DNA of 46,725 bases from JAKFWI01 sp035549875 (GCA_035549875.1 DASZPV010000065.1:1-46725), one strand, 5' to 3'. Positions 17,103 to 25,784 are shown, counted from the first letter of the stretch. Program-made: numbers and translations. The notes: generated by a model not told the origin, from the sequence alone.

Positions 17103-17876
17103 TTAGTTCGGAAGTTCGGCTGAGCCTTCGTTGAGCGCGGGCTCGGCCGGAGGCGCTTCTGACGCGCCGATATCGACGCCGGCAGCCGACTGGCCGGCTG
17201 ACAGGCCGTCCAGCACAGAGTCGGCGATCAGATCGCAATACATTTGGATCGCGCGCGCCGCGTCGTCATTGCCCGGAATCGGGAAGTTAACCTCGTCCGG
17301 ATCGCAATTCGTATCGACGATCGCCACCACTGGGATGCCGAGCTTGCGGGCTTCCTGGATCGCGATCGCTTCCTTATTGGTGTCGATCACGAACATCAGA
17401 TCGGGAAGCCCCCCCATCGCGGCGATGCCGCCGAGCGAACGCTCAAGCTTGTCGCGTTCTCTTGTAAGATTCAGCACTTCCTTCTTGGTCAGGCCCAGGC
17501 CGCCCTGATCGATGATCTCAGTCAATTCGCGCAGGCGCTGGATCGATTTCGAGATCGTCTGCCAGTTGGTCAGCGTACCGCCAAGCCAACGGTGGTTGAC
17601 GTAATATTGCGCGCAGCGCTTGGCCGAGCCGGCGATGTAGTCGCTGGCCTGGCGCTTGGTGCCGACAAACAAAATCCGCCCGCCCTTGGCGGCCGTTTCG
17701 CGCACCTTCAGCAGCGCCTGGTGAAGCAACGGCACCGTCTGCGACAGGTCGATGATGTGGATGTTAGAGCGGACGCCAAAGATGAAACGCTCCATCTTCG
17801 GATTCCAACGGTGGGTCTGATGGCCAAAATGCGCGCCTGCTTCCAAGAGCTGGCGCATGCTGTAGTCGGGCAGCAT
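17103..17876 (-). CDS. rpsB: 30S ribosomal protein S2
   Basis: S2 binds the back of the small subunit and is needed for S1 attachment. Signatures present include LLEAGAHFGHQTHRWNPKM, the GTKRQA segment, YVNHRWLGGTLTNW and the region IPVVAIVDTNCDPDEVNFPI. The 257-aa protein has an acidic Ala/Glu/Pro-rich tail of about 30 residues beyond the folded core. The ATG at 17876 is preceded by GAGGAAC. It is the first gene of the rpsB-tsf unit, with a 122-base leader and intergenic region before it. Confidence 0.98.
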   Translation of the reverse strand: MLPDYSMRQLLEAGAHFGHQTHRWNPKMERFIFGVRSNIHIIDLSQTVPLLHQALLKVRETAAKGGRILFVGTKRQASDYIAGSAKRCAQYYVNHRWLGGTLTNWQTISKSIQRLRELTEIIDQGGLGLTKKEVLNLTRERDKLERSLGGIAAMGGLPDLMFVIDTNKEAIAIQEARKLGIPVVAIVDTNCDPDEVNFPIPGNDDAARAIQMYCDLIADSVLDGLSAGQSAAGVDIGASEAPPAEPALNEGSAELPN

Positions 17877-17963
17877 GAGTTCCTCGTCCGGTTAACCGCC
17901 GCGGGAGGAGTCGGACCGCATGGCCCAACACCGGATTATGTGCCCCGCGTGTGAAGTGGCGCC

Positions 17964-17992
17964 GATATAGGCGGACCGCTGCCAAAGGGCAA
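17964..17992 (-). promoter_or_regulatory. Possible promoter for rpsB-tsf
   Basis: On the minus strand TTGCCC (17992-17987) and TATATC (17969-17964) are spaced by 17 bases, placing a start site roughly 80 bases before rpsB. The -35 overlaps the small hairpin just after dnaE. The leader between this site and rpsB (17877-17960) contains no other gene, and I see no clear conserved fold in it. Confidence 0.35.
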
Positions 17993-17999
17993 GCGCCCT
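17984..17999 (-). terminator. Short hairpin at the end of dnaE
   Basis: Reading on the minus strand, AGGGC, a four-base GCTT loop and GCCCT are followed by TTGG. The hairpin begins inside the dnaE stop codon. The five-bp stem and short T run make it a weak terminator candidate at best. Confidence 0.35.
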
Positions 18000-20900
18000 C
18001 AGACGACCCTTTCGACGCCACGGGCCGCCTTGAGCGCCGCCCGCGCCGAGGGACCAGCGGGGAACACGCCCTTGGCCTGGAGTTCGACCTCCCGTCCGTC
18101 ATCGAGCCGCAGGATGAGGCGCAGCGGGCGAGCGTCTTCGCCCCTCGCCGAAGCCAAGGCGCGCAGCGTATCAGCCAGGGTCGGAAAGGAGGCTGCCCCC
18201 TCCCGGATCACAATCTTTAGATCATCCCCTACCCGCGCCTCAGCCGCTTCCAGCGGCTCGAACATATCGGCGGTTAGACGTAGTTCGCCGTCGCGCCAGC
18301 GGGAACGAAGCCTGCACACGATCGGTTTCCCGGCCTGAAGCACCTCGCGGGCATGAGCCAGATTTTCGCCAAGGATCATCGCCTCGAACTCGCCGGTCGG
18401 ATCGGAGAGCGTGACGAAACCGAACCGGACGCCGTCCTTCGAGGTAATCTCGCGCAATTTGCGCACGACGCCGATGACCGCATGGGCGCGCGGCTCTGTC
18501 TCTCCCTCGTCATGGATCATGGCGTAGGTCGAATACTTTCCGGGCGCCGCTTCGGCCAGCACCACATCGAGCGGATGGCCCGAGATGTAGAAGCCGACGC
18601 TGTCGCGCTCATTGTCCAGCCGCTGTTCGCTCGACCACGCCGCTGCCTTGGGCATTGCCGGCCGGGCGAGCTTTTCGCCGCCGCCAAACAGGCTGGCCTG
18701 CGCTGAGGCGCGTTCATCGGCGGCGCGCGCGGCTACTGCGGCGATAATTTCACACGCCGCGAACGCGCGAGCGCGCTCTGGCTCCAGTTTGTCGAACGCG
18801 CCGGCGCGTGCGAGATTTTCCAACTGGCGGCGATTTATCGCCTTGGGGTCGAGCCGCTCGGCGAAGTCGATCAGGTCGTTGAACTTGCCGCCCCGTTCTC
18901 GCTCGGCGACCACCGCTTCCATGGCGGCCTGACCCACGTTCTTGACCGCGCCGAGCGCATAGCGCACGGCCTGCCCTTCAACCGTGAAATCGGCGCCGGA
19001 GGCATTAACGTCCGGCGGCAGAACATCAACGCCCATGCGCCGCGCCTCCTGCCGGAAGATAGCCAATTTATCGGTATTGCCCGCATCGAGGCTCATTGAG
19101 GCCGCCAGGAATTCGACCGGGAAATTGGCCTTCATATAGCCGGTGCGGTATGTGAGCAGCGCGTAGGGCGCCGAGTGCGATTTGTTGAAGCCGTAATCGG
19201 CGAATTTCGCGCACGCGTCGAAGATGATGTCTGCGTCCTGCTCCTTGATCCCCCGCTTCACCGCGCCGGAGACGAAGCGCACGCGCTGACTTTGCATCTC
19301 TTCACGGATCTTCTTGCCCATGGCGCGGCGCAGCAGATCGGCTTCGCCGAAGGAATAGCCGGCAAGATCGCGCGCGATCTGCATCACCTGCTCCTGATAG
19401 GTGATGATGCCGAACGTCTCTTCCAGGATCGGCGCACATTGCGGATGGATGTGTTCGACCGGCTCGCGCCCGAGTTTGCGCGCGCAATAGGTAGGGATAT
19501 TGGCCATCGGACCCGGGCGATAGAGCGCAACGAGCGCGATCAGATCTTCAAATCGGTCAGGCTGCATATCGACCAGCGCACGGCGCATGCCGAGACTTTC
19601 CACCTGGAACACGCCCACCGTGTCGCCGCGCGCGAGCATGTCGAACGTCTTGGCGTCGTCCAACGGGATATGATCGAGATCGAGTTCAGCGCCGCGTTGA
19701 CGCACCAGTTTCTGGGCGCGGTCGAGCACGGTCAGCGTTTTGAGGCCTAGAAAGTCGAACTTCACCAGGCCCGCCGGCTCGACCCATTTCATGTTGAACT
19801 GGGTGGCGGGGATGTCTGACCGTGGATCGCGGTAAAGCGCGACAAGCTCAACGAGCGGCCGGTCTCCAATCACGATGCCTGCGGCATGGGTGGAGGCGTT
19901 GCGGTGAAGGCCTTCGAGTTGCAGCGCCACATTGATCAGTTCATCGACCTCAGGCTCGCTCTCACGCGCCTGCTTCAGCCGCGGTTCGGCCTCCAAAGCC
20001 TTTTCGAGCGTCACCGGATCGGCGGGGTTGGCCGGGATCAACTTGGCGAGCCGGTCAACCTGACCGAACGGCAGTTGCATCACGCGCCCGACGTCGCGCA
20101 CGACAGCGCGCGCCTGCAGCGTACCGAAGGTTATGATCTGCGCGACGCGATCGGGGCCGTATTTCTCCCGCACGTAATCTATCACTTCGCCGCGCCGGTC
20201 CTGGCAGAAGTCGATGTCGAAATCGGGCATCGATACGCGTTCGGGATTGAGGAAGCGCTCGAAGAAGAGCCCAAAGCGTAGCGGATCGAGGTCCGTGATC
20301 GTCAGCGCCCACGCGACCAGCGATCCGGCGCCCGAACCCCGGCCTGGGCCGACCGGAATTCCCTTGCTCTTGGCCCATTTGATGAAGTCCGCGACAATCA
20401 GAAAGTAGCCCGGAAATCCCATCTGAATGATGACGGCGAGTTCGTATTTGAGGCGTTCTTCGTATTCCTTTCTTGGCGCGGCGGCGCTCTCGCCCAAGGC
20501 CTTGAGCCGCATGCGCAGGCCTTCTTCGGCTTGCGCAGTCAGTTCGGCTGCTTCGTCGCGGCCCTTCTTCGTATTGAAGCGCGGGAGGATCGGCTTGCGC
20601 TTCTTAACCCGGAAGGCGCAGCGCCGCGCGATATCGATCGACTGCTCGATCGCCTCGGGCAGGTCGGAAAACAGCGCCCGCATTTCGGCGGCGGATTTGA
20701 AATAGTGTTCTGGCGATACACGCGGCCGATCCTGCTCGCCGAGATAGGACGACGCGGCGATGCACATCAGCGCGTCGTGGGCGCGGTGATCCTCGCGCTT
20801 CTCGAAGCGGACGTCATTCGTCGCCGCCAACGGCAGGCCCGATGCGTAGGCGATGTCGATCAGAGCCGCCTCGGCTTCGGCCTCGCCGATTTCGCCATGG

Positions 20901-21415
20901 CGCTGCAATTCTATGTAAAGGCGATCCGGAAACGCTTCGCGCAATTGACCGATCAACTCGCGGGGATCGCGCCCGGCGCCGATCAAGGCGTTCGCCAGGC
21001 CTTCGCCGCCGCCGGTGAGCGCGATTAAGCCCTCGCTGCGCGCCAGCAGATAGTCCAGCGCCACGTGCGGCAGCTCGGTTGGCGGCACGTCGAGGTAGGC
21101 TGAGGTCGAAAGCGCCATCAGATTGGCGTAGCCAGCTTCGCTCTGCGCCAGCAGCGCCAGAACGCCCGAGGTTCCGCCCTCTTCGCGCACGGACAGCGCC
21201 AGGCCAACGATCGGCTGGATGCCTTTCTCGGCCATGACTTCGGAGAATTCGAGCGCGCCAAACAGATTGTTGCTGTCGGTCAGCGCCAGCGCCGGCATAT
21301 GGCGGGCCTTGGCGAGGGCGGCCAATTCTTTGACGTGAAGCGCGCTTTCAAGCAGCGAGTAGGCCGAGCGCCCACGCAGATGCACGAACAGATCGCTAGC
21401 CGGCCCTTTGCTCAT
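17999..21415 (-). CDS. dnaE: DNA polymerase III alpha subunit
   Basis: This is the replicative polymerase catalytic subunit. An N-terminal PHP domain (LRGRSAYSLLESALHVKELA, then ALTDSNNLFGALEF) leads to the C-family polymerase core with GPGRGSGAGSLVAW at about 356-369 and the catalytic MPDFDIDFCQDRRGEV (PDFDIDF about 397-403). The HhH and OB-fold regions follow. The 1138-aa length fits DnaE1, not the shorter-core SOS polymerase DnaE2/ImuC. The ATG at 21415 has GGAG seven bases upstream. A TTG at 21439 would add eight residues. It diverges from the VOC-fold gene. Confidence 0.97.
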   Translation of the reverse strand: MSKGPASDLFVHLRGRSAYSLLESALHVKELAALAKARHMPALALTDSNNLFGALEFSEVMAEKGIQPIVGLALSVREEGGTSGVLALLAQSEAGYANLMALSTSAYLDVPPTELPHVALDYLLARSEGLIALTGGGEGLANALIGAGRDPRELIGQLREAFPDRLYIELQRHGEIGEAEAEAALIDIAYASGLPLAATNDVRFEKREDHRAHDALMCIAASSYLGEQDRPRVSPEHYFKSAAEMRALFSDLPEAIEQSIDIARRCAFRVKKRKPILPRFNTKKGRDEAAELTAQAEEGLRMRLKALGESAAAPRKEYEERLKYELAVIIQMGFPGYFLIVADFIKWAKSKGIPVGPGRGSGAGSLVAWALTITDLDPLRFGLFFERFLNPERVSMPDFDIDFCQDRRGEVIDYVREKYGPDRVAQIITFGTLQARAVVRDVGRVMQLPFGQVDRLAKLIPANPADPVTLEKALEAEPRLKQARESEPEVDELINVALQLEGLHRNASTHAAGIVIGDRPLVELVALYRDPRSDIPATQFNMKWVEPAGLVKFDFLGLKTLTVLDRAQKLVRQRGAELDLDHIPLDDAKTFDMLARGDTVGVFQVESLGMRRALVDMQPDRFEDLIALVALYRPGPMANIPTYCARKLGREPVEHIHPQCAPILEETFGIITYQEQVMQIARDLAGYSFGEADLLRRAMGKKIREEMQSQRVRFVSGAVKRGIKEQDADIIFDACAKFADYGFNKSHSAPYALLTYRTGYMKANFPVEFLAASMSLDAGNTDKLAIFRQEARRMGVDVLPPDVNASGADFTVEGQAVRYALGAVKNVGQAAMEAVVAERERGGKFNDLIDFAERLDPKAINRRQLENLARAGAFDKLEPERARAFAACEIIAAVAARAADERASAQASLFGGGEKLARPAMPKAAAWSSEQRLDNERDSVGFYISGHPLDVVLAEAAPGKYSTYAMIHDEGETEPRAHAVIGVVRKLREITSKDGVRFGFVTLSDPTGEFEAMILGENLAHAREVLQAGKPIVCRLRSRWRDGELRLTADMFEPLEAAEARVGDDLKIVIREGAASFPTLADTLRALASARGEDARPLRLILRLDDGREVELQAKGVFPAGPSARAALKAARGVERVV

Positions 21416-21468
21416 CGCCTTCTCCTGCGGCCCACCCAAGCGCGATTCCGACCGCTTGCCAAAGCCTG

Positions 21469-21497
21469 ATATTCCTGTTTTGTTCCATTGCGGTCAA
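21469..21497 (-). promoter_or_regulatory. Possible dnaE promoter
   Basis: On the minus strand TTGACC (21497-21492) and GAATAT (21474-21469) are 17 bases apart, with about 55 bases from the -10 to the dnaE ATG. The TTGACC box is a good -35 match. The divergent VOC-fold gene starts on the other side of this 105-base gap, so the two genes may share control. Confidence 0.4.
21471..21485 (+). promoter_or_regulatory. Near-consensus LexA-type box (weak)
   Basis: The plus strand reads ATTC, seven bases, GTTC. The alphaproteobacterial LexA box is GTTC-N7-GTTC, so this differs at one position. It overlaps the -10 and spacer of the proposed dnaE promoter, where a repressor could act. One mismatch in eight fixed bases can easily occur by chance. 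Confidence 0.2.
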
Positions 21498-21520
21498 CAG
21501 ATGGGGACGGAACGGCTCAG

Positions 21521-21946
21521 ATGGAACAGCGCCTCAGCTTTTTGACCCTCGGCGTGGCTGATTTCGCCCGCGCGCGCGCCTTCTACGAACAGGGTCTGGG
21601 CTGGAAACCAGTTCGGGTCATGGATGACGTGGCGTTCTTCCAATTGCCGGGCTTCGTGTTCGCCCTCTACCCGCGCAAGCTTCTCGCCGAAGACGCACAT
21701 GTCGAGGATACGGGCGGCGGCTTTGCCGGGGTGACCCTGGCGATAAACCAGCGCGACGAGGCGGGCGTCGATACCACGCTGGCCGATGCGGCGAAGGCCG
21801 GCGGCAAGATCACCAAGCCGGCGCAGAAAGCATTCTGGGGCGGCTACCACGGCTATTTCGTCGACCCCGACGGCTACGCCTGGGAGGTCGCCTACAATCC
21901 CGCGATCACCGTAGCGCCTGACGGCGCAACCATCTGGAAAACCTAG
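21521..21946 (+). CDS. VOC-superfamily (glyoxalase/bleomycin-resistance-like) protein
   Basis: This 141-aa protein has the paired beta-alpha-beta-beta-beta arrangement of the vicinal oxygen chelate fold. It opens LSFLTLGVADFARARAFYEQ, has FFQLPGFVFALYPRKLL in mid-chain and closes GGYHGYFVDPDGYAWEVAYN, the last resembling the metal-ligand Glu strand of the family. The substrate cannot be told from sequence. The family includes lyases, dioxygenases and resistance proteins, and this branch is common in bacteria as an uncharacterised single-domain protein. I use the ATG at 21521. A TTG at 21488 would add 11 unconserved residues. It diverges from dnaE, and its stop overlaps the lolD stop on the other strand. 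Confidence 0.85.
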   Translation: MEQRLSFLTLGVADFARARAFYEQGLGWKPVRVMDDVAFFQLPGFVFALYPRKLLAEDAHVEDTGGGFAGVTLAINQRDEAGVDTTLADAAKAGGKITKPAQKAFWGGYHGYFVDPDGYAWEVAYNPAITVAPDGATIWKT

Positions 21947-22647
21947 CGCGCCTGTTCGACCAGGGCGCCGTCGCGCAGGGTGACGACGCGATCCATGAAT
22001 TTCGTCAGTTCCAGATTGTGCGTGGCGACGAGCGCCGCCACCCTTTCCTCGCGCACCAGGTCAAGCAGCGCGTTGAATACCGATCCTGCCGTGCCCGGAT
22101 CCAGATTGCCGGTCGGCTCGTCTGCGAGCACGATTGCGGGCTGGTTGGCCATGGCGCGCGCGATGGCCACGCGTTGTTGCTCGCCCCCCGATAGTTGTGC
22201 CGGCTGGTGGTCAAGCCGCTCGGCAAGGCCCATTTTCGTAAGCAGCCGTCGAGACTGTTCACGCGCCGCGCTCTTGCCCTTGCCGTCAATGATCTGCGGC
22301 AACGCCACATTGTCGAGAGCATCGAACTCGGGCAGCAGATGGTGGAATTGGTACACGAAACCTATGCGCTTGCGCCGCAACGCGCTGCGCTTGTCGTCAC
22401 TCAGATCCCACGCCGAAACGCCGTCGAGCCAGACTTCGCCGGATGTCGGCCGCTCAAGCAGGCCAGCGGCGTGCAGGAGAGACGACTTTCCCGAGCCGGA
22501 AGGCCCAACAAGACCCACGATCTCGCCCGGCCGCATTTCGAAATTGACGTCGTGCAGAACGACAAGTTCTTTTTCGCCGGACTTGAAGCGCCGCTCGATC
22601 GCGCGCAGAGACAGGACGGGCGTTGCGCCGCGCATGAGTTCATTCAT
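21943..22647 (-). CDS. lolD: Lipoprotein-releasing ABC transporter ATPase LolD
   Basis: LolD powers extraction of lipoproteins from the inner membrane for delivery to LolA. It has a Walker A at GPSGSGKSS (about residues 48-56), the signature LSGGEQQRVAIARA, a Walker B IVLADEPTGNLD and the switch His in ATHNLEL. The ATG at 22647 overlaps the lolC/E stop by eight bases and gives 234 aa, the normal size. The frame is open 27 codons further inside lolC/E. It is the last gene of the long minus-strand block and shares a CTAG with the convergent VOC gene. Confidence 0.95.
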   Translation of the reverse strand: MNELMRGATPVLSLRAIERRFKSGEKELVVLHDVNFEMRPGEIVGLVGPSGSGKSSLLHAAGLLERPTSGEVWLDGVSAWDLSDDKRSALRRKRIGFVYQFHHLLPEFDALDNVALPQIIDGKGKSAAREQSRRLLTKMGLAERLDHQPAQLSGGEQQRVAIARAMANQPAIVLADEPTGNLDPGTAGSVFNALLDLVREERVAALVATHNLELTKFMDRVVTLRDGALVEQAR

Positions 22648-23920
22648 AGCGCAACGCCTCCACGGGATCGAGGCGCGAAGCGCGGAACGAAGGCGGGAGC
22701 GTCGCAATAAACGAGAACAATAGCGCAAACGCGCCGATCCCGAACACTTCCGGCCATTCTACTTTCGCCGGAATGCGCGACAGAGAATAGACCTCGGCGT
22801 TGAAGATGTTGACGTGAAACGCCCAGCTTACGAAGTCCTGGATGGGCCCGATGAACGTGCAGAATAATATCCCGAACACTAGGCCGGCGATCGTGCCGAA
22901 TGCACCGATCGTTGCGCCGGACAGAAAAAATATGCGCATGATTGCGCCGCGCGTTGCGCCCATCGTGCGCAGGATCGCGATGTCGCGCCCCTTGTTCTTA
23001 ACGAGCATGATGAGGCCGGATATGATATTCATTGTCGCGATCGCCACGATCATCAATAGGATTAGGCGCATGACATTGCGTTCGACCACGAGCGCGGTCA
23101 CCAGGCTCGCGTTCGCGCCGACCCAGTCGGAAATAAAGACGTCCGCCCCCAGTTTGGCGCGCAACGCGCGCATCACATCCTGCGTCTTGTCGGGATCGAC
23201 TACGCGGATCTCCAGCCGATCGACCTTGTCGCCGCGGTTGAAGAACAACTGGGCTTCCGGCAACGGCATATAGATTAGCGCCGAGTCATATTCGCTCATC
23301 CCGAGATTGAACGTCGCGCCTACTGGATAGCTCTTCGAACGCGGCGTCATGCCAAACGGCGTCGCCGCGCCCTCCGGTGAAATCAGGGTAATTCCTCCCC
23401 CAACATCAGCGCCGAGCGCCGCGGCCAGCCGATAGCCTATGACAAGAGGTACGACGCCGTCCTCGCCGATTGCATAAGTCTTTAGCGAGCCCGAAACGAT
23501 GTTGTTCGCCACGATCGGCATATCGGCCAAATCCTTCGCCGAAATGCCGCGGACCAGCGCGCCAGTTGCTTGACCATTGGCGTTGGCCAACACTTGGCCC
23601 TGGATCATTTCGGTAACATGCGTCACCCCGGGCGTTTGTCGGGCGAGCGCGACAAGGCGGGCGCGCTCCTCGAGCGTTTTGCTGTCAACTTCAACGTACA
23701 CGTGTCCATTGGCGCCCAGAATGCGCGAGATCATGGTCTCGCGAAAGCCATTCATGACCGACATGGTTATGATCAGCACGCCGACCGCGAGTAAAATGCC
23801 AACAAAGGAAATGATCGATATCAACGCGACGCCGCCCTGCGCCTTCTTGGCGCGAAGATAACGAGAGGCCATCATGCGCTCGAACGGGCCGAACGGCCTG
23901 CTGGCGGTTTCGTCGATCAT
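22640..23920 (-). CDS. lolC: Lipoprotein-releasing permease, LolC/LolE family
   Basis: This is the membrane partner of LolD. A first membrane helix (about residues 32-55, ALISIISFVGILLAVGVLII) is followed by a large periplasmic domain. Three C-terminal spans carry the FtsX/MacB-type permease region (LIMLVKNKGRDIAILRTMGA, which includes the coupling segment for the ATPase). The 426-aa length is typical. Alphaproteobacteria generally have one such gene, acting as a homodimer, so the lolC/lolE label is not strictly decidable. It begins 16 bases after proS. Confidence 0.93.
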   Translation of the reverse strand: MIDETASRPFGPFERMMASRYLRAKKAQGGVALISIISFVGILLAVGVLIITMSVMNGFRETMISRILGANGHVYVEVDSKTLEERARLVALARQTPGVTHVTEMIQGQVLANANGQATGALVRGISAKDLADMPIVANNIVSGSLKTYAIGEDGVVPLVIGYRLAAALGADVGGGITLISPEGAATPFGMTPRSKSYPVGATFNLGMSEYDSALIYMPLPEAQLFFNRGDKVDRLEIRVVDPDKTQDVMRALRAKLGADVFISDWVGANASLVTALVVERNVMRLILLMIVAIATMNIISGLIMLVKNKGRDIAILRTMGATRGAIMRIFFLSGATIGAFGTIAGLVFGILFCTFIGPIQDFVSWAFHVNIFNAEVYSLSRIPAKVEWPEVFGIGAFALLFSFIATLPPSFRASRLDPVEALRYE

Positions 23921-23936
23921 GCAGCGCCCGTTTTCA

Positions 23937-25469
23937 TCAATAGGACCGCGCGATAATAACCTGTTCGACCACCGGCGCGCCCGTGAAGATGCACTTGCCT
24001 TGCGCCTTTGATTGGTCGAGCGGGGCGTTGCGGATCGTCAACTTGAGCGCCTTCAGCCTTTCGCCGACAGCTTCGAGAGCCGCCCCGCCGGGACGAGACC
24101 ATCCCACTTTTGCCCAACCGCGAAACTCTTCGGTTTCCTCGGCGCCGAAATAAGACGCAAGTTCGTCGAAGCTCGTGATGTCATCGCGTACGGCCCCGCT
24201 GAGGCGTGAACGCGCGTCAGCCAGCAGCGCGGTCTGCATCTGCTCTAGCATAGAGACGGCATCCGCCAGGAACGCCGCGCGGTCCGCGATCTCGGATTTG
24301 ATCTTGTCCCCATCGCGCAGCGCATCGCGCCGCATGAAGCTCACCTTGCCAGTCGCCGCATCGCGTGGGCCGATCTCGACCAGAAGCGGCGCGCCGCGGC
24401 GCACCCAGTTCCAGCGCTTATCCGCCGACTTGCCCAGCTTGGTATCGACCAGCACGCGCAGCGGCGCGCCGAAGGCGGTCAGTACGCCAAGATCGGCGGC
24501 GAGCGCTTTGCAATAGGACAGCACATCAGCGTCTTCCGGTTTGTCCCGCAACATCGGCACGATCACGATCTGCCGCGGGGCGATCGCGGGCGGCGTTCGC
24601 AGGCCGTCATCGTCGCCATGCGTCATGATCACGCCGCCGATCAGGCGCGTGGATACGCCCCAACTCGTGGTGTGGCAGAGCGTAAGGCCGCCCTCCTTGT
24701 CCTGGTAGCGGATGTTCTGCGCCTCGGCGAAATGCGTACCCAGGTAATGCGAAGTTCCCGCTTGCAGCGCCTTGCCGTCCTGCATCATGGCTTCAATCGA
24801 ATAGGTGGCGACGGCGCCCGGAAAGCGTTCGTTCTCAGGCTTTTCTCCGGCGATCACGGGCATGGCCAGAACATCTTCGGAAAACTGCCGGTAGACCTCC
24901 AGCATACGCATGGTTTCTTCCATCGCATCGGCGCGATCGGCATGAGCGGTATGGCCCTCCTGCCAGAGAAACTCCGCCGTACGGAGGAACAGGCGCGTGC
25001 GCATTTCCCAGCGCATCACATTTGCCCATTGGTTCGCCAGCAGCGGCAGATCGCGATATGATTTTATCCAGCGCTGGAACGCGTCGCCGATGATCGTCTC
25101 CGAGGTCGGCCGGATGATGTAGGGTTCTTCCAGTTCGGCCGCCGGATCGGGACGCAGCCGGCCATCGATATTCTTAAGGCGATGGTGCGTTACGACCGCC
25201 ATCTCCTTGGCGAACCCCTCAACGTGCTCGGCTTCCTTGGCTATGAAGCTCATCGGGATCAGCAGAGGAAAGTAGTAGTTCTCGTGCCCGGTTTCCTTGA
25301 TGCGGCGATCAAGGTCGCGCTGCATCAGTTCCCAAAGCCCGTAGCCCCACGGCAGGAAAATCATCGAGCCGCGCGTCGGGCTTTGCTCGGCCAGATCGGC
25401 CGCGCGACAAACCTCCTGGTACCAGTCGGGAAAACTCTGCGCGCGCGTGACGCCGAGGGCGCGTTGCAT
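23937..25469 (-). CDS. proS: Prolyl-tRNA synthetase, archaeal/eukaryotic type (type 3)
   Basis: The enzyme charges tRNA-Pro. The class II core is clear: SPTRGSMIFLPWGYGLWELM near the N-terminus, RPTSETIIGDAF (120-131), motif 2 in RWEMRTRLFLRTAEFLWQEG and motif 3 in TSWGVSTRLIGG. The architecture is the archaeal/eukaryotic-like form, about 500 aa. It has an anticodon domain and an extra C-terminal domain ending in Tyr (VIIARSY). The usual alphaproteobacterial enzyme is about 440 aa and lacks this domain. The four Cys of the C-terminal zinc site seen in archaeal members are missing here; only the Cys in GKCIFTG remains. It occupies the normal proS slot before lolC/E. A perfect stem-loop lies just upstream. 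Confidence 0.95.
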   Translation of the reverse strand: MQRALGVTRAQSFPDWYQEVCRAADLAEQSPTRGSMIFLPWGYGLWELMQRDLDRRIKETGHENYYFPLLIPMSFIAKEAEHVEGFAKEMAVVTHHRLKNIDGRLRPDPAAELEEPYIIRPTSETIIGDAFQRWIKSYRDLPLLANQWANVMRWEMRTRLFLRTAEFLWQEGHTAHADRADAMEETMRMLEVYRQFSEDVLAMPVIAGEKPENERFPGAVATYSIEAMMQDGKALQAGTSHYLGTHFAEAQNIRYQDKEGGLTLCHTTSWGVSTRLIGGVIMTHGDDDGLRTPPAIAPRQIVIVPMLRDKPEDADVLSYCKALAADLGVLTAFGAPLRVLVDTKLGKSADKRWNWVRRGAPLLVEIGPRDAATGKVSFMRRDALRDGDKIKSEIADRAAFLADAVSMLEQMQTALLADARSRLSGAVRDDITSFDELASYFGAEETEEFRGWAKVGWSRPGGAALEAVGERLKALKLTIRNAPLDQSKAQGKCIFTGAPVVEQVIIARSY

Positions 25470-25496
25470 GGGCTCTTGTGGTCCTTCGTCAGCGGA

Positions 25497-25520
25497 GGGC
25501 CGGTCCTGATAGACCGGCCC
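25497..25520 (-). other. Perfect 9-bp stem-loop between the DUF1467 gene and proS
   Basis: GGGCCGGTC (25497-25505) pairs fully with GACCGGCCC (25512-25520) around a six-base loop. On the minus strand the hairpin starts about 20 bases after the DUF1467 stop and ends about 28 bases before proS. It is followed by TCCGC, not by a T run, so it is not a standard intrinsic terminator. An mRNA-stability, attenuation or processing role is possible. Confidence 0.6.
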
Positions 25521-25541
25521 GGCAGGGCGCGCAACGCGGGT

Positions 25542-25784
25542 CTAATCTCTTATGTGAAACGGATCGAACCAGATGCAGGTCGCCGTCAGCGCCCACAGAA
25601 TAACGGCTGCCCCAGCGGCCCAGAGCGCCTTCTTCAGCATAAGCGGCTTTTGCGGCGCCCCCGCGTCGTGACCCAGGTCGATATCGCCCTGCTCCACCCT
25701 GCGCACGCCAACCGGCAGCAACGCGAGCAGCGCCATCCACCACCAGATAATAAAAATCGCGATATTGAGCAGCGGATCGAGCAT
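25542..25784 (-). CDS. DUF1467-family small membrane protein
   Basis: An 80-residue protein with two hydrophobic helices (LLNIAIFIIWWWMALLALLP and ALWAAGAAVILWALTATCIW), joined by a polar loop containing VRRVEQGDIDLGHDAGAP. This pattern matches the DUF1467 family, which is found almost only in Alphaproteobacteria, usually beside mce as here. Its function is unknown. The ATG at 25784 overlaps the mce stop as TGATG, so translation is probably coupled. proS follows after 72 bases that contain the stem-loop. Confidence 0.85.
   Translation of the reverse strand: MLDPLLNIAIFIIWWWMALLALLPVGVRRVEQGDIDLGHDAGAPQKPLMLKKALWAAGAAVILWALTATCIWFDPFHIRD

Noticed and set aside
17890..17900. A TTAACC half-site resembling a CtrA box upstream of rpsB
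   Set aside because: The second TTAA half at the correct seven-base spacing is missing.
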